This document shows, in pieces, positions 45,985-55,521 of a stretch of DNA of 64,000 nt. Position 1 is the first letter of the stretch. Each line of letters opens with the position of its first letter. The DNA is from Deltaproteobacteria bacterium (GTDB lineage Bacteria; Desulfobacterota; Desulfarculia; Adiutricales; Adiutricaceae), in the NCBI GenBank assembly GCA_031276865.1, contig JAISMF010000012.1, positions 48,075 to 112,074 on the forward strand, written 5' to 3'. A program made the position numbers and the translations under genes. The notes under the pieces are model-generated. The model was not told the DNA's origin. It was given only the letters and a program-made list of their open reading frames with translations, and ran no database searches.

Positions 45985-46367
45985 GGAGAGATCAGGGGGG
46001 GGAAACTTAAAGCGCGGAGCGCGAAAAAAGCGCCTACGCTTCCCCAACCACCTTCCCCAGCCTCCTTCCGCTTCCGTCTTTCCAAGCCGACACCCGGTTC
46101 CCGAGGGAGCATGTTCATTAAAATATTCTAATATATATATAATATTATATTTTTATTAATATATTATATGCGTAAAATCAAATAAAAGTTAAATCAATAT
46201 AAAAATCAGCGCCGCTTTTAGCGTCACGCCGGCCGCTCTAAATTGCGGAACGACCCGGGATGTTTGGCGCCGGGTCTTTAAAGACGCGCGGTCAAGCTCT
46301 CTTTAATGGTCAAGCTCTCTTTATATGGCAACGATGGCCGGGACGCCCCCCCTCGTTAAAATCAGTT

Positions 46368-48533
46368 TCACTCGGGGGGTGAAGCGGATAGGGCGTCGGG
46401 AGGGAACGACTTCGCCTTCAGGGCCCGGGTTCCGAGGACGTCGAAGGCCATGACGGCTATCCGTATTTTTCGATCCGCCGGGGCGTAAACGCGGGCGGGG
46501 CTCTCAAGTTCCAAAGAGGAGTCGCTCCCCGCCCTGAAAGAGCGCCAGGAGTTTAAAAATACCGGGGCGTGGGCGAAGACGCCGGAAAGTCGGACTTTTT
46601 CCAAACCCCCGGGTAAGCGGGAAGGGTTTCCGAAGTCGAAATCCACCGCCCAGTAGTCCACCCAGTCGCTCCAGACGGGGGCCAAAGTCTCGGGTTTTTT
46701 TAAGACCCCCCGATGGTCCCGGGCGATTTTCACCACGCCTCCGTCGCCGGTTAAAATCCGGCTTTCCCCGGGGGCGAGGGTGGCCAAGGTCTCTTCCAGG
46801 GATCCCCCGGGATTGTGGCGCGAAAAGTTGGTAAGGGAGACCGTGACGGAGGACCCGGAAAAGCGCGCCTCGAAGTCGAGAAAGGGAGCGTCGTGGAAGC
46901 CCGGGCCCTCTTTCACCGAAATCCTTCCCTGGGAAAGGTCGTCCGGAATAAGCCGCGGGGAAAGAAAAACCCCGCTCTTTTCCGCCTCTTCCAAAACCGC
47001 GGGAAAGATACCTCCGTCGAAACATGACGCGAGCAAATCCGCCCGCGGCGCTCCCAATTTCAGGCAGCGGGAGCTCATCTCCTTAACAATCTTGGCGTCC
47101 GGGGCGACACCCGGAGGGGCGACCCAGACTAGGCGCCCGCCCTTTTTTCCGTGAAATCCCTCCGTTCCCTCCAGCTTCGCAGCCCGAAAGGCCCTAAGCA
47201 CTTTCTCGACGTAGGCCCGGTCTTCCGCTTTCCCCCCCCCTGGAGGCGTGTTTTTCCCCGACCCTCCGAATGGTCGGGCGGAACCCGGAGGGCGTCCCCC
47301 TCCCAACTCCAGGACCTCGAAACCGCTGGAAGGGCGCTCCCCCCGTAAGTCTCCTTCCATGATCCGGTGGAGGCGTTTCCGGCTGGTTAAAAGAGCGAGC
47401 TTTCCGGCGTCGCAGGCTATCCATTTCCTCCCCATTTTTTCCGCCACCGCCACGGTGGTCCCGGAGCCGCAGAAAAAGTCGCACACGATGTCGCCCGGGT
47501 TGGAGGATATCGAAATTATCCGCCGCAGAAGCTCCTCGGGCTTCTGGGTGGGGTAGTTCAACCTCTCCCTCCCCCGGGAAGCGGGCGCCGCCGGTATCCG
47601 CCAGACGTCGTCCTCCATTTTCGCGGCGACCGTGTCGTACGCGACCTTTCCGGAATCGTCTCTAAGGTAGCCCTTCCATTTCCCCAAATCGCCGTTCCAT
47701 TTTTTGCGGGGGAGCCTTATGGGACGATCCCTTGGAACTTTTAAGGCGTTGTGAATCCTTTTTCGCCTGTTTTTCGCGTAGAGGAACACGTTGTCGTGGT
47801 TGCGGGGGAGGATCCTGGTGCCGGGGGGGATTTTGTCGGGGTAGTGCCAGATTATCTCGTTTACGAAGTTATCCGCCCCGAAGATCTCGTCCAAGACGAG
47901 CCTGATCTTCCCCGCGACGCGCCAGTCGCAGTGGACGTAAAGGCTTCCGTCCTCGCTTAGAAGATCGCTCGCGAGATGAAGCCTTTCGTAGAGCATGGAC
48001 ATAAAGGAGTCCGGACCCTCCCCCCAGGCGTCCCGGTAGGCCGTCTCCTCCAAAACTCCGTTTCCCCCTCCGTTGACAGTTCTCTCAGTCTTCTTCCGAA
48101 GTTCGATTCCGGCGGAATAAATCACGCCGCAGTCGAAGGGGGGATCGATGTAGACGAGCTTTATCCCCCCCTCCCTTTCAATTTCTTCCCGAAACCCGTC
48201 CGTCTTTAAGACCCTCAAGGCAAGGCGGTTGTCGCCGGCGAAGAGTTTGTTCCGCCACGGGGGGTTTTCCAGGGGCTCCTTCCCCTCTCCCCGCTCGGAA
48301 ATGGGCGGGGCGCCTAAAAGCGGCGCCCCGTCCCTTTCCGGCGGAACGATTTCCCGAAGACGCGGGAAAAAAGCGCTTTCCGGAAAGATCCGGGTTTTGC
48401 CGTTCCAGACGAATTCCCCCCGCTCCGGAGCGTCGAAGAGGATGTAGCGGTATTTTTCGGGAAGAGCGAGGTCCGCGGCCAAAAGGCGCCGGATTTCCCG
48501 TATTTCCCGGGGGCTCAGCCTGGGCGGTTTCAT
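46368..48533 (-). CDS. Orphan Mod-like site-specific DNA methyltransferase
   Basis: 721 residues from ATG 48533 (AGGA just upstream); the frame extends to 48863 but that part is low-complexity. The N-terminal region has the unit KYRYILFDAPERGEFVWNG. Motif IV is KLVYIDPPFDCG with DPPF at ~129, and the FxGxG motif is VCDFFCGSGTTVAVAEKMGR at ~350, so motif IV precedes motif I as in type III Mod and beta-class N6-adenine/N4-cytosine methylases. GDNRLALRVLK and DNVFLYAKNRRK are typical of the family. The C-terminal ~300 residues include VFLSPRLIPDD and DWVDYWAVDFDFGNPS, as in methylases normally paired with a helicase/nuclease; no restriction subunit is adjacent. It is GC-rich like the background. 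Confidence 0.85.
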   Translation of the reverse strand: MKPPRLSPREIREIRRLLAADLALPEKYRYILFDAPERGEFVWNGKTRIFPESAFFPRLREIVPPERDGAPLLGAPPISERGEGKEPLENPPWRNKLFAGDNRLALRVLKTDGFREEIEREGGIKLVYIDPPFDCGVIYSAGIELRKKTERTVNGGGNGVLEETAYRDAWGEGPDSFMSMLYERLHLASDLLSEDGSLYVHCDWRVAGKIRLVLDEIFGADNFVNEIIWHYPDKIPPGTRILPRNHDNVFLYAKNRRKRIHNALKVPRDRPIRLPRKKWNGDLGKWKGYLRDDSGKVAYDTVAAKMEDDVWRIPAAPASRGRERLNYPTQKPEELLRRIISISSNPGDIVCDFFCGSGTTVAVAEKMGRKWIACDAGKLALLTSRKRLHRIMEGDLRGERPSSGFEVLELGGGRPPGSARPFGGSGKNTPPGGGKAEDRAYVEKVLRAFRAAKLEGTEGFHGKKGGRLVWVAPPGVAPDAKIVKEMSSRCLKLGAPRADLLASCFDGGIFPAVLEEAEKSGVFLSPRLIPDDLSQGRISVKEGPGFHDAPFLDFEARFSGSSVTVSLTNFSRHNPGGSLEETLATLAPGESRILTGDGGVVKIARDHRGVLKKPETLAPVWSDWVDYWAVDFDFGNPSRLPGGLEKVRLSGVFAHAPVFLNSWRSFRAGSDSSLELESPARVYAPADRKIRIAVMAFDVLGTRALKAKSFPPDALSASPPE

Positions 48534-49039
48534 GGATCCTGCGGGCTTTTCGGCTTTCCGGCGTTTCCGGATGGAAAGAGGAAAGGAGGAAAGCGGGATA
48601 GGCGGAAAAGAGGATGAGGAGGAAAGGAGAAGAAAAAGGCGGCGGAAAAGGGCCGCCGCCCCGGGTTCGTCAGCCCCGAAACATCCTCCGCCCCCGAGGG
48701 GCCCAGCTCCCCGCCCGGGGAAAAAGGTGGGGGGCGCCGGAGGCTTGAACCTTTCAGAGAGCGGGAGCGCCATGGGGTTTCCCGCCTCCATATCCGAGGG
48801 CGGCGAAGAAATGTTTCCAAAACAAGGGCGAAAGCGCCGGAGAAAACGCTTCGAAGGCGCCAAAAAAAGGGCTTCGATATCAGCAAAAAAGGCCTAGCGA
48901 AAGCGCCTTAAAAGGAACGAAATCTCCCCCGCTTCACCGGAAACCGTTTTTTTCGACGTCGGTTTTCGGGGAATTGAAACGTAAGCGGCCCGGAAAAGCC
49001 GGATTTTCGCTCCGGTTTTCCGTGACGCGGGTTACCGAA
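48534..49039. other. Intergenic region
   Basis: GC-rich with a purine-rich stretch at 48560-48660. No gene or terminator is recognised; open frames here are extensions or shadows of the methylase gene. Confidence 0.4.
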
Positions 49040-49531
49040 TCAGGAGCTGTAAAAGGGCTGACCCAGGCCGTAAAACCTCTTTTTGGGCCTGAAGGCTATG
49101 GTCCCCGTTTTCTTATCGTCGGGCGCCGGCCTCTCAGCGGTGGTCTCGATAAAGGAGAGCGGCTCCAGGATCCAGACCGTTCCCAGTTCGAAGCCGCGGC
49201 CGTTTTTACGGAGGGCCTCGTAACGGGTCTGGAAATCCTGTCCGGTCGCTATGGCCCTTATGGGCTTGGCGGCCACTTTGAAGCCGCGTCGATCGTTGGT
49301 GAATACGCTCACGACGATTATCTTGTTGGACCAGATCGCGTGCAGCATGTTCCGGCTGTTGATGGAGTTTTCCACGATCTCGTCGTATTCGAGATTGGAA
49401 TCCTCCCTAAGGCGTAAAGACTGGTTGAATGCCAGATGGGGTTCCCCGAATTTGTTCACAGTCGCGAGGATCTTCATGCTCGAAGGTTCCTTCAAAGCCG
49501 ACCGCAGCGCCGGAGGTAACGTTATTCCCAT
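49040..49531 (-). CDS. Pyridoxamine 5'-phosphate oxidase-like flavin-binding protein
   Basis: 163 residues. The N-terminus MGITLPPALRSALKEPSSMK, then ILATVNKFGEPHLAFNQSLR and the strand-rich NMLHAIWSNKIIVVSVFTND, matches the split-barrel fold of PNPOx-like FMN proteins. The cofactor and substrate cannot be read from the sequence. The last ~30 residues are basic and unusual (RPKKRFYGLGQPFYS). Single gene; AGGAG is unusually close to the ATG, with GGGG further upstream as the better site. Most members are poorly characterised reductases or FMN/heme-binding proteins. Confidence 0.6.
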   Translation of the reverse strand: MGITLPPALRSALKEPSSMKILATVNKFGEPHLAFNQSLRLREDSNLEYDEIVENSINSRNMLHAIWSNKIIVVSVFTNDRRGFKVAAKPIRAIATGQDFQTRYEALRKNGRGFELGTVWILEPLSFIETTAERPAPDDKKTGTIAFRPKKRFYGLGQPFYSS

Positions 49532-50396
49532 CTCCTGCCCCTTTCAAATTACAACCGGGACTTATCGGCCGAAGGCGCCTTGAGCTTTGGGTCCGAAGAC
49601 GCCGCGAGCCACGATCCCGGCGGCTGGAAAAAAGTGCCGTGCTTGGTGAAAGATTAACGAAACGATGTTTTCCCGTAAAAGTTTTCCCGGAAAAGTCCGG
49701 AGCGGCGGCCCGAAGGAGTTCCCCGAGGCTGAACCTTCGCCCGGGCGTGAAAAAGCCTGGCCTTTCGCCGGAAAAGATCCGGATAACATCGTTATTTAAA
49801 AAGCGGTTTTCCCTATCCGGACCGGGTCTTTTTCCCTCCTTCCGGTATCAAGTTCGCCCGCCCGGGGATCCGGAATCCGGGCGGGGGCGAAGCGAGTCGC
49901 GGATTTCCTCTTTGGGAGGGGCCTGGGGCGTTTTCCGCGAGCTTTTCCGCGTCTAAAACTTGGGGTCCGAGGCCCTCCGCCGACTCAAAGCGCCGCCGGT
50001 GGAGGCGGGAGAGCCGGAGAGAGGCGTTTTTTATTATACGCCTCTAATCATTTTTTCCAAGGGAAGGCCGGTTGAAAGGTTAAAGGCGGCGTTCCCCCTG
50101 GGGGTTGGGGTTTGAGGCGGGGCCGGAGGGCTCCGTCCCCGCAAAACAAGCTCCTCCAAGTTCAATATAAAAAGCGGGCTAGGAGAGCCGGCCCCAAAAA
50201 ACGTCAAGCGGGTTTTCCGTCCCATCCGCCGGGAAGGCGGCTAAACGAAGTGTTTAAGAGACCCGGGAAAACGTGACGATTCCACTGGGTCGCCACGCCG
50301 GCTCCAAGTAGGGAGCCGGCTTATTGATATATAATTATGTCAAATTATTTATTAATATTTAGAAAGTTATTTATTGACAAAGTTTAAAAAACAATA
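49532..50396. other. Intergenic region
   Basis: GC-rich to about 50320, then AT-rich promoter DNA for the TetR gene. No gene is supported in 865 bases. Confidence 0.4.
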
Positions 50397-50443
50397 TTGA
50401 CATCAGTCAAAACTATGTGTTATAATTAGCATAACATTGTTAT
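50397..50443 (+). promoter_or_regulatory. TetR gene promoter with operator-like palindromes
   Basis: TTGACA (50397-50402), 18-base spacer, TATAAT (50421-50426). ATAACATTGTTAT at 50431-50443 is a perfect palindrome at the start of transcription. TTGAC-N4-GTCAA overlaps the -35 box. This suggests autorepression. Confidence 0.65.
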
Positions 50444-50467
50444 CCATTTCCGTTTGGAGGACCTTCT

Positions 50468-51118
50468 ATGAGCGAACCGGAGAAAATAACTAGGGAGCGC
50501 GCCAAGGAACTGACCAAACAGATCATAATCGACCACGGCAAAAAGGAGTTTCTGAAACACGGGTACCTGAACGTGTCGGTCAGATCCCTCGCCAAATCCG
50601 CCAACCTCACCTCCGGAGCCATCTACACCCATTTCAAGGACAAGGCCGAGCTGTTCATGAGCCTCGTCCGCCCCGCCCTCGCCGCCCTACTGGATCTGTT
50701 AAAGGAGGTACACGAGGAGAAGCTGAGCCTCATTCAGGGCGGGAAATCCCGCCCCCAGCTGGGAATCAAGCTCGAGGATCTGAAGGCCATCATCGGAAAC
50801 ATCTACGAGCATTTCGTCGAATTCAGGCTCCTCATGGTGGCCTCCGCCGGTTCGGGGCAGGAAAATTTCCTCTTCTCCATTTCCCAGTTCCACTCCGAAT
50901 GCCTGGAGCGCTGTCTGGACGCCTTGAAAAAATCCGATAGCGAGGCCAAAAGGGCCGACATGGAACTCATCCGCGTGCTCTCCTACTCCTACTTCACCGC
51001 CATCTTTGAAGTCGTGGGGCGAAACCTGCCCCGGGAGAGGGCCGATCAGCTGGTCTCCCCCCTGTTCCAGTTTTTCGAGCCGGGCTGGAACAGACTCCTC
51101 AGCCTCTCTTCCGACTGA
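50468..51118 (+). CDS. TetR/AcrR-family transcriptional regulator
   Basis: 216 residues with GGAGG 8 bases before the ATG. The N-terminal DNA-binding domain reads TKQIIIDHGKKEFLKHGYLN followed by VSVRSLAKSANLTSGAIYTHFKDKAELF, the TetR helix-turn-helix signature. The C-terminal ligand/dimer domain is helical and family-specific. Palindromes overlap its own promoter, so it probably controls itself. The target is unknown: the neighbours are gpmI downstream and a flavin protein upstream, and the RND operon, a common TetR target, is 26 kb away. Confidence 0.93.
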   Translation: MSEPEKITRERAKELTKQIIIDHGKKEFLKHGYLNVSVRSLAKSANLTSGAIYTHFKDKAELFMSLVRPALAALLDLLKEVHEEKLSLIQGGKSRPQLGIKLEDLKAIIGNIYEHFVEFRLLMVASAGSGQENFLFSISQFHSECLERCLDALKKSDSEAKRADMELIRVLSYSYFTAIFEVVGRNLPRERADQLVSPLFQFFEPGWNRLLSLSSD

Positions 51119-51167
51119 GCCTCCCGAAGCCGCCAAAGCTCGGTCAGGGCATCTCTCTCCCCGCCTT

Positions 51168-51310
51168 TTCCATCCCTCTTCTTTTCCACCCTCTCTTTTT
51201 TCCGCCCTCTCTTTTTCCCCCTCTCTTTTTCCCCCCTCTCTTTTTCCCCCTCTCTTTTTCCCCCCTCTCTTTTTCCCCCCTCTCTTTTTCCGCCCTCCCT
51301 CTTCCGCTTT
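51168..51310. repeat. Polypyrimidine tract with CCCTCTCTTTTT units
   Basis: About 140 bases nearly free of purines on the plus strand, made of 8-9 imperfect 14-16 bp units (CCCTCTCTTTTTCCC). A pyrimidine bias continues to ~51580. Confidence 0.85.
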
Positions 51311-51803
51311 TTTCATTGTATTTTCCTTCAATTTTCATCTTTCATTCTCTCTTTTACTCTCTTTTTTAGCCTCTTTGCCTCCCCTTCCTTATAAGTCGAT
51401 CCTGGCGTTGTTTTTCTCTTTATTTCTCCCCGACGGACGCTTTCCCAGCGCCTTCTCCTTCTTTTCGCCGCCTCTTCTTCTTTCCTTCTCTGCCCTTTTC
51501 TTCCCCTCTATTCTTTCATTCTCTTCTCTTCGTCCCTCGTCTCGTTCATCCCTTTTCCCCGATTTCTCCTTAATTCCCAATACACCCTTCGCCATCGGCT
51601 TTCCGGGCTGATTCCGGATTGGTTCCAGCTTGGTTCCTCAGGGAAAGCGTCCGCTGATGTTTTTTCCTCCCCCAAGACGCCCCGCGGATGGAAGGCGGCG
51701 CTTAAAAACGCGCCTTTCTTGGATCCGTCAAGACATTTGTTATAATCAAAATGAAGGCGATATCGCCCTCGCTTTAGAAGGCTCAGCGCCACAGGGAGGC
51801 ATT

Positions 51804-53372
51804 ATGTCCTACAGACCGGTTTGTTTGATCATCCGCGACGGCTGGGGCCACCGCGAAGAAACCTTCGGAAACTCAGTCGCCGCGGCCAGTCCGCCGTATA
51901 TTTACAGCCTCTTGAAAGGCAAGGACAACTGGACCCTCCTTGACGCCTCCGGAGAGCCCGTGGGGCTCCCAGACGGCTACATGGGCTCCAGCGAGGTGGG
52001 GCACCTCAACATGGGCGCCGGCAGGATAGTCGTTCAGGAGCTGAAACGCATAGACGACGGCCTCAAGGACGGCACCTTTTTTAAGCTCCAAAACTGGCTG
52101 AATCTCATGGCCTTCTGGAGGGAGCACAAAGGCGCCCTCCACCTCATGGGCCTCCTTCAAAACGAGGGGGTGCACGCCCACCAGGAGCATCTCTTCAAAA
52201 TCATGCGCCAGGCCAGAAAGGATAATCCGGCTCTGCCCATGGTCGTCCACCCCTTCCTGGACGGCCGCGACACTCCTCCCCGCTCGTCTCCCGAGTTCAT
52301 AACCGCCCTGGAAAAGGTGATAAAGGAGGTGGGAAACGCGACCATCGGCACCATGATGGGGCGCTACTATGGTATGGATAGGGGCAAAGACTGGCCGCTC
52401 ACGGATCAGGCCTTTCGGGCCTTGGTCCAGGGCGACTGCGTAAGCTACTCGGGGTCCCCCATCGACGCCGTGAAAAAGTGCTGGGAGACCGAGAAAACCC
52501 CGGACGGCACCCAGATGGTGGACGAGTACATCCCCCCCATGAAAGTGGCGGGATATCGGGGGATAAAGGACGGCGACGCCGTGCTGCACTTCAACTTCCG
52601 CCAAGACCGAGCCATCCAGCTGACCCAGGCCTTCGTGGAGGATAAGTATCCGGGCGAAAGACCCGTCCGCCCCAACGTGGACTACCTGGGGCTCACCCGC
52701 TACTACGACGAGTTCCAGAAATACCTGCTTGGCCCCATGGGCGAGGACGGCGGGATGGAGATGCTTTTAGGCGAAGTCATCTCCAACGCCGGTTTAAAGC
52801 AGCTAAGGATCGCCGAGACCCAGAAGTTTCGGCACGTGACGAGCTTCTTCAACGGAAAGTCCACCCACCCCTACCCCTTGGAGGAGCAGGTGGAGGTGCC
52901 GGGCCGTTTCGACCCCGCCACCTTCGCCATCCACCCGGAGATGGAAGCCCACGTGGTGACCGATCTGCTTTTAACCAAGTACATCCCCCAAAAATACCCC
53001 TTCATCGTCCTTAACTACGCCAACTGCGACATGGTGGGGCACACCGGAAACATGGAGGCCGCGACCAAGGCCGTCACCATCGTGGACGAGTGCATAAAGA
53101 AGCTGGTCACCCGCCTCATAAAAGATGGATACCAGGTCATAGTCACGGCCGATCACGGAAACTGCGACGAGATGATCGACATCGAAACCAAGCTGGTTAA
53201 AACGAGCCACACCCTATTTCCGGTGGAATGCTTCTACATCGCCGAAAAGCCCCTCTTCAAGGTGGCGCAGAGAAGGGGAAAACTGGCCGACCTCGCCCCC
53301 ACCGTCCTCGACCTCATGGGCCTCCCCACGCCTCCGGAGATGACGGCCGAGAGCCTGGTCACGCCTCTGTGA
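51804..53372 (+). CDS. gpmI: 2,3-bisphosphoglycerate-independent phosphoglycerate mutase
   Basis: 522 residues, normal length. I chose ATG 51804 (MSYRPVCLIIRDGWG) because AGGGAGG lies 4-5 bases upstream. Asp12 in RDGWG is a metal ligand; MGSSEVGHLNMGAG contains the phosphorylated Ser (~63). VHPFLDGRDTPPRS binds substrate; NFRQDRAIQLTQAF, VLNYANCDMVGHTG and IVTADHGNCDEM carry the remaining ligands and TSHT follows. It interconverts 3- and 2-phosphoglycerate in glycolysis, Mn-dependent and cytosolic. The canonical GNSEVGH is GSSEVGH here, a small change next to the active serine. Terminator downstream. Confidence 0.97.
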   Translation: MSYRPVCLIIRDGWGHREETFGNSVAAASPPYIYSLLKGKDNWTLLDASGEPVGLPDGYMGSSEVGHLNMGAGRIVVQELKRIDDGLKDGTFFKLQNWLNLMAFWREHKGALHLMGLLQNEGVHAHQEHLFKIMRQARKDNPALPMVVHPFLDGRDTPPRSSPEFITALEKVIKEVGNATIGTMMGRYYGMDRGKDWPLTDQAFRALVQGDCVSYSGSPIDAVKKCWETEKTPDGTQMVDEYIPPMKVAGYRGIKDGDAVLHFNFRQDRAIQLTQAFVEDKYPGERPVRPNVDYLGLTRYYDEFQKYLLGPMGEDGGMEMLLGEVISNAGLKQLRIAETQKFRHVTSFFNGKSTHPYPLEEQVEVPGRFDPATFAIHPEMEAHVVTDLLLTKYIPQKYPFIVLNYANCDMVGHTGNMEAATKAVTIVDECIKKLVTRLIKDGYQVIVTADHGNCDEMIDIETKLVKTSHTLFPVECFYIAEKPLFKVAQRRGKLADLAPTVLDLMGLPTPPEMTAESLVTPL

Positions 53373-53438
53373 GAGCGAGGCTTCCTAAGACCGAAACTCT
53401 TTCGGGCGGCGCTCTCAAACCTGAAACGCGTTGATGGG

Positions 53439-53480
53439 AAAGGCCCGGAGAGGCTTTCAGCCTCTTCGGGCCTTTATTTT
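53439..53480 (+). terminator. Terminator of gpmI
   Basis: Arms AAAGGCCCGGAGAGGCT (53439-53455) and AGCCTCTTCGGGCCTTT (53459-53475), one mismatch, followed by ATTTT. Confidence 0.85.
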
Positions 53481-53669
53481 GAAATCGGCGGGGATCGAGG
53501 GACGATTTAAAAAAACGCGCCTCCGGATACTCCCGAGGGGTCCGGCGGATGATTTTACACCCTCGTTTTCAACTCAATAGAAATCAAAAGCGGCGGTAAG
53601 TATTGAGAAATCTTCGGCTCGAACGGTAAACTTCCGCGCGTCCATGCGACTTAACAGGTTAAACCCCGG

Positions 53670-54035
53670 CTAATCGACTTCGAAGTAATCCCATTTGTCC
53701 GGAAGCCACAACGAGCAGACTTCGCCCGCGGCGCAACTGTCGCAATCGGTATCGCCTCCCTCGCATCCAGGAGCGTTTTTGTGGATATTCCAGTCGTTTT
53801 GCAACTCGGAGAGCTTGAAATCGTTGGCGAATTTAATCTGGGCGCCTTTCGCCCGCCCGGGCGCGTAGCCTTCATCCCCTTCGGCCGGAAGCCATTTTAT
53901 CACACGTCCGAGGCTTTCAAAATACCCGCGCGCGGCATCCGACTCAGCGTTATCGGCTAAAGAGGCGGACGGGAAAAACAGGAAGAGGGAAAAAATCAAA
54001 GACAACAGGGGAAGCGTTTTAAAACAGCCGGTCAT
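53670..54035 (-). CDS. Small exported cysteine-containing protein
   Basis: 121 residues. AAGGAG lies 8 bases before the ATG. Signal peptide TLPLLSLIFSLFLFFPSASLA with an AxA-like cleavage site (SLA|DN). The mature part of ~95 residues has two segments with aromatic residues (ARGYFESLGRVIKWLPAEGD; LSELQNDWNIHKN) and a cysteine cluster, CEGGDTDCDSCAAGEVC, likely forming disulphides or a metal site in the periplasm. No family is recognised. It resembles small pilin-like or type-IV-pilus-associated exported proteins in style only. Confidence 0.6.
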   Translation of the reverse strand: MTGCFKTLPLLSLIFSLFLFFPSASLADNAESDAARGYFESLGRVIKWLPAEGDEGYAPGRAKGAQIKFANDFKLSELQNDWNIHKNAPGCEGGDTDCDSCAAGEVCSLWLPDKWDYFEVD

Positions 54036-54440
54036 AAGTTAAACTCCTTAATTCGAGTTTCACGCTCGGAAAAGAACATACGGTAAAATTAATATATCAT
54101 TGGACATTTACAAAATCGATGATAACAGGAGATCCGACTTCCGTCAAAAAAGGCGGGATCGGCGTATTCGGCGTCATAGTTAAATTAGATCCTAAAAACG
54201 GAACGCGTTTATCCTCTAGACTGGAGTCCACAGGCTATCATCCGCGAAATTTATAAAACTGGCGATATTCTTCCCTAAACGTGAAAGAGGTTTTCGCGCA
54301 CGCGATCGAGGCGAAAAGAGCGAACTTTTCAATATTTCGAGTTTGGTTGAAATTTCGAAAAATAACCACCAGGATCCGTTTTAGCGGTCGGTAAACGTTT
54401 CGCGCGTTCTCTCGGGGCGGAAACAAGCATGTTTTAGAGT
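54036..54440. other. Intergenic region
   Basis: No gene is supported. The 68-codon minus-strand frame at 54238-54444 shows no ribosome site or family features. Confidence 0.35.
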
Positions 54441-55181
54441 TCAATTAATCCCCAGAAACTCCCTGATTTTCGGATAATCGCTTCGTAACGCCTCCACGCA
54501 TTTTCTCCAGCAGCTGTACTCCTCCTTTTCATAAGGATGCAGCTCGTCTAGGGTTTTCCCCAGCTCTTTTATGTAAAAGATCGAGTCGTAGGCGTAGCCC
54601 TTGCTGTTCACCTTCCGAGCTATCTCGCCTGTCAAGCATCCCTCCCAGTGGAGCGTATCGAAGCGACCCGGGACGGCCAGGCAAAGGGCTAGGCACAAGG
54701 CGGCCCGTCTGTCCCTTATCCCCTTCATTTTCCCAACCACCAGGGCGGCCCTTTCCCTCCAGGTTACGGCGTCGGGGTAGCCGTAGCAGTGGGACTGGGT
54801 TCCCGGCTCCCCGTTTAAGGCGTTCACCACCAGACCGTAGTTTTCGGAAAGAACCGGTTGACCGATTTGAGAGGCGTAGTGAAGGGAGCTTAAACGGGCG
54901 TTCTGCTGGAAGGTCTCCCCGTCCAGCGCCGGATCGCTGAAATTATGCGTCTCCAGCTTGGGCTTGTCCCAAAGCCCGGGGAGGCATATCTCCCCTTTGG
55001 AAACAGGCCCGATGGCGGAGGCGAGGGCCGCCGCCCGGCTCCAATCCCAAGTGGCCAGAACCACGGTGGCCTTGAAGTCGGGAAGCATGAAGGGAACGCA
55101 GCGGGAGTGTCTCTGAAATCTCGATCTGTTCAAAGCCTTTCTACTGTAGCGGTTGAGAAAAAGACTGTCCAGCTCCTGCAC
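54441..55181 (-). CDS. Diverged RdgB/HAM1-type NTP pyrophosphatase-like protein
   Basis: 246 residues from GTG 55181, with AAGGAGG 5 bases upstream. The fold signature is readable: KATVVLATWDWSRAAALASA (normally ATxNxGKxxEL), DGETFQQNARLSSLHYAS (normally G-T-F-EENA), PVLSENYGLVVNALNGEPGT and GYAYDSIFYIKELGKTLDEL (normally GYDPIF...TxAEL). The catalytic DDSGL loop, which supplies the key aspartates, is ENYGL here. The family SHR motif is SCWRK. It may be a deaminated-nucleotide pyrophosphatase that lost or changed activity, or a protein recruited for another ligand. A ~30-residue N-terminal extension is also unusual. Confidence 0.65.
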   Translation of the reverse strand: MQELDSLFLNRYSRKALNRSRFQRHSRCVPFMLPDFKATVVLATWDWSRAAALASAIGPVSKGEICLPGLWDKPKLETHNFSDPALDGETFQQNARLSSLHYASQIGQPVLSENYGLVVNALNGEPGTQSHCYGYPDAVTWRERAALVVGKMKGIRDRRAALCLALCLAVPGRFDTLHWEGCLTGEIARKVNSKGYAYDSIFYIKELGKTLDELHPYEKEEYSCWRKCVEALRSDYPKIREFLGIN

Positions 55182-55521
55182 TCTTCCCTCCTTAAGGGCG
55201 TGTTGAAATAATCGTAGAGTTTTCCAGTTTTCAATTATTCCAAAAAATAGGCGCGTTCCCGTTCGACAATAAATTAATTATTTCGGTTTTAACGCGTTTA
55301 ATCTTGACAACAAAAACTATTTCACCGATTTTAAGCGTTTTTTACCAGTCCGCGAAAACTAAAAAAAAACGCTTCAGTTTATTTCTAAAAGCGTGTCTGC
55401 GGTTTGGGATAAACATGACGTTCGCATGATTTAGCGGTAAACGCTTCGCTTGTTATATCTAGATTTTAATGAACATGGAATGTTGATGTCTTAATGATTA
55501 TAGAATAAGAGCGAAAAACTT
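55182..55521. other. Intergenic region
   Basis: AT-rich, with possible promoter DNA for the leftward gene near 55210-55330; no gene is supported. Confidence 0.35.

Noticed and set aside
51630..51803. 58-codon N-terminal extension of gpmI
   Set aside because: The ribosome site and the family start both fall at ATG 51804.
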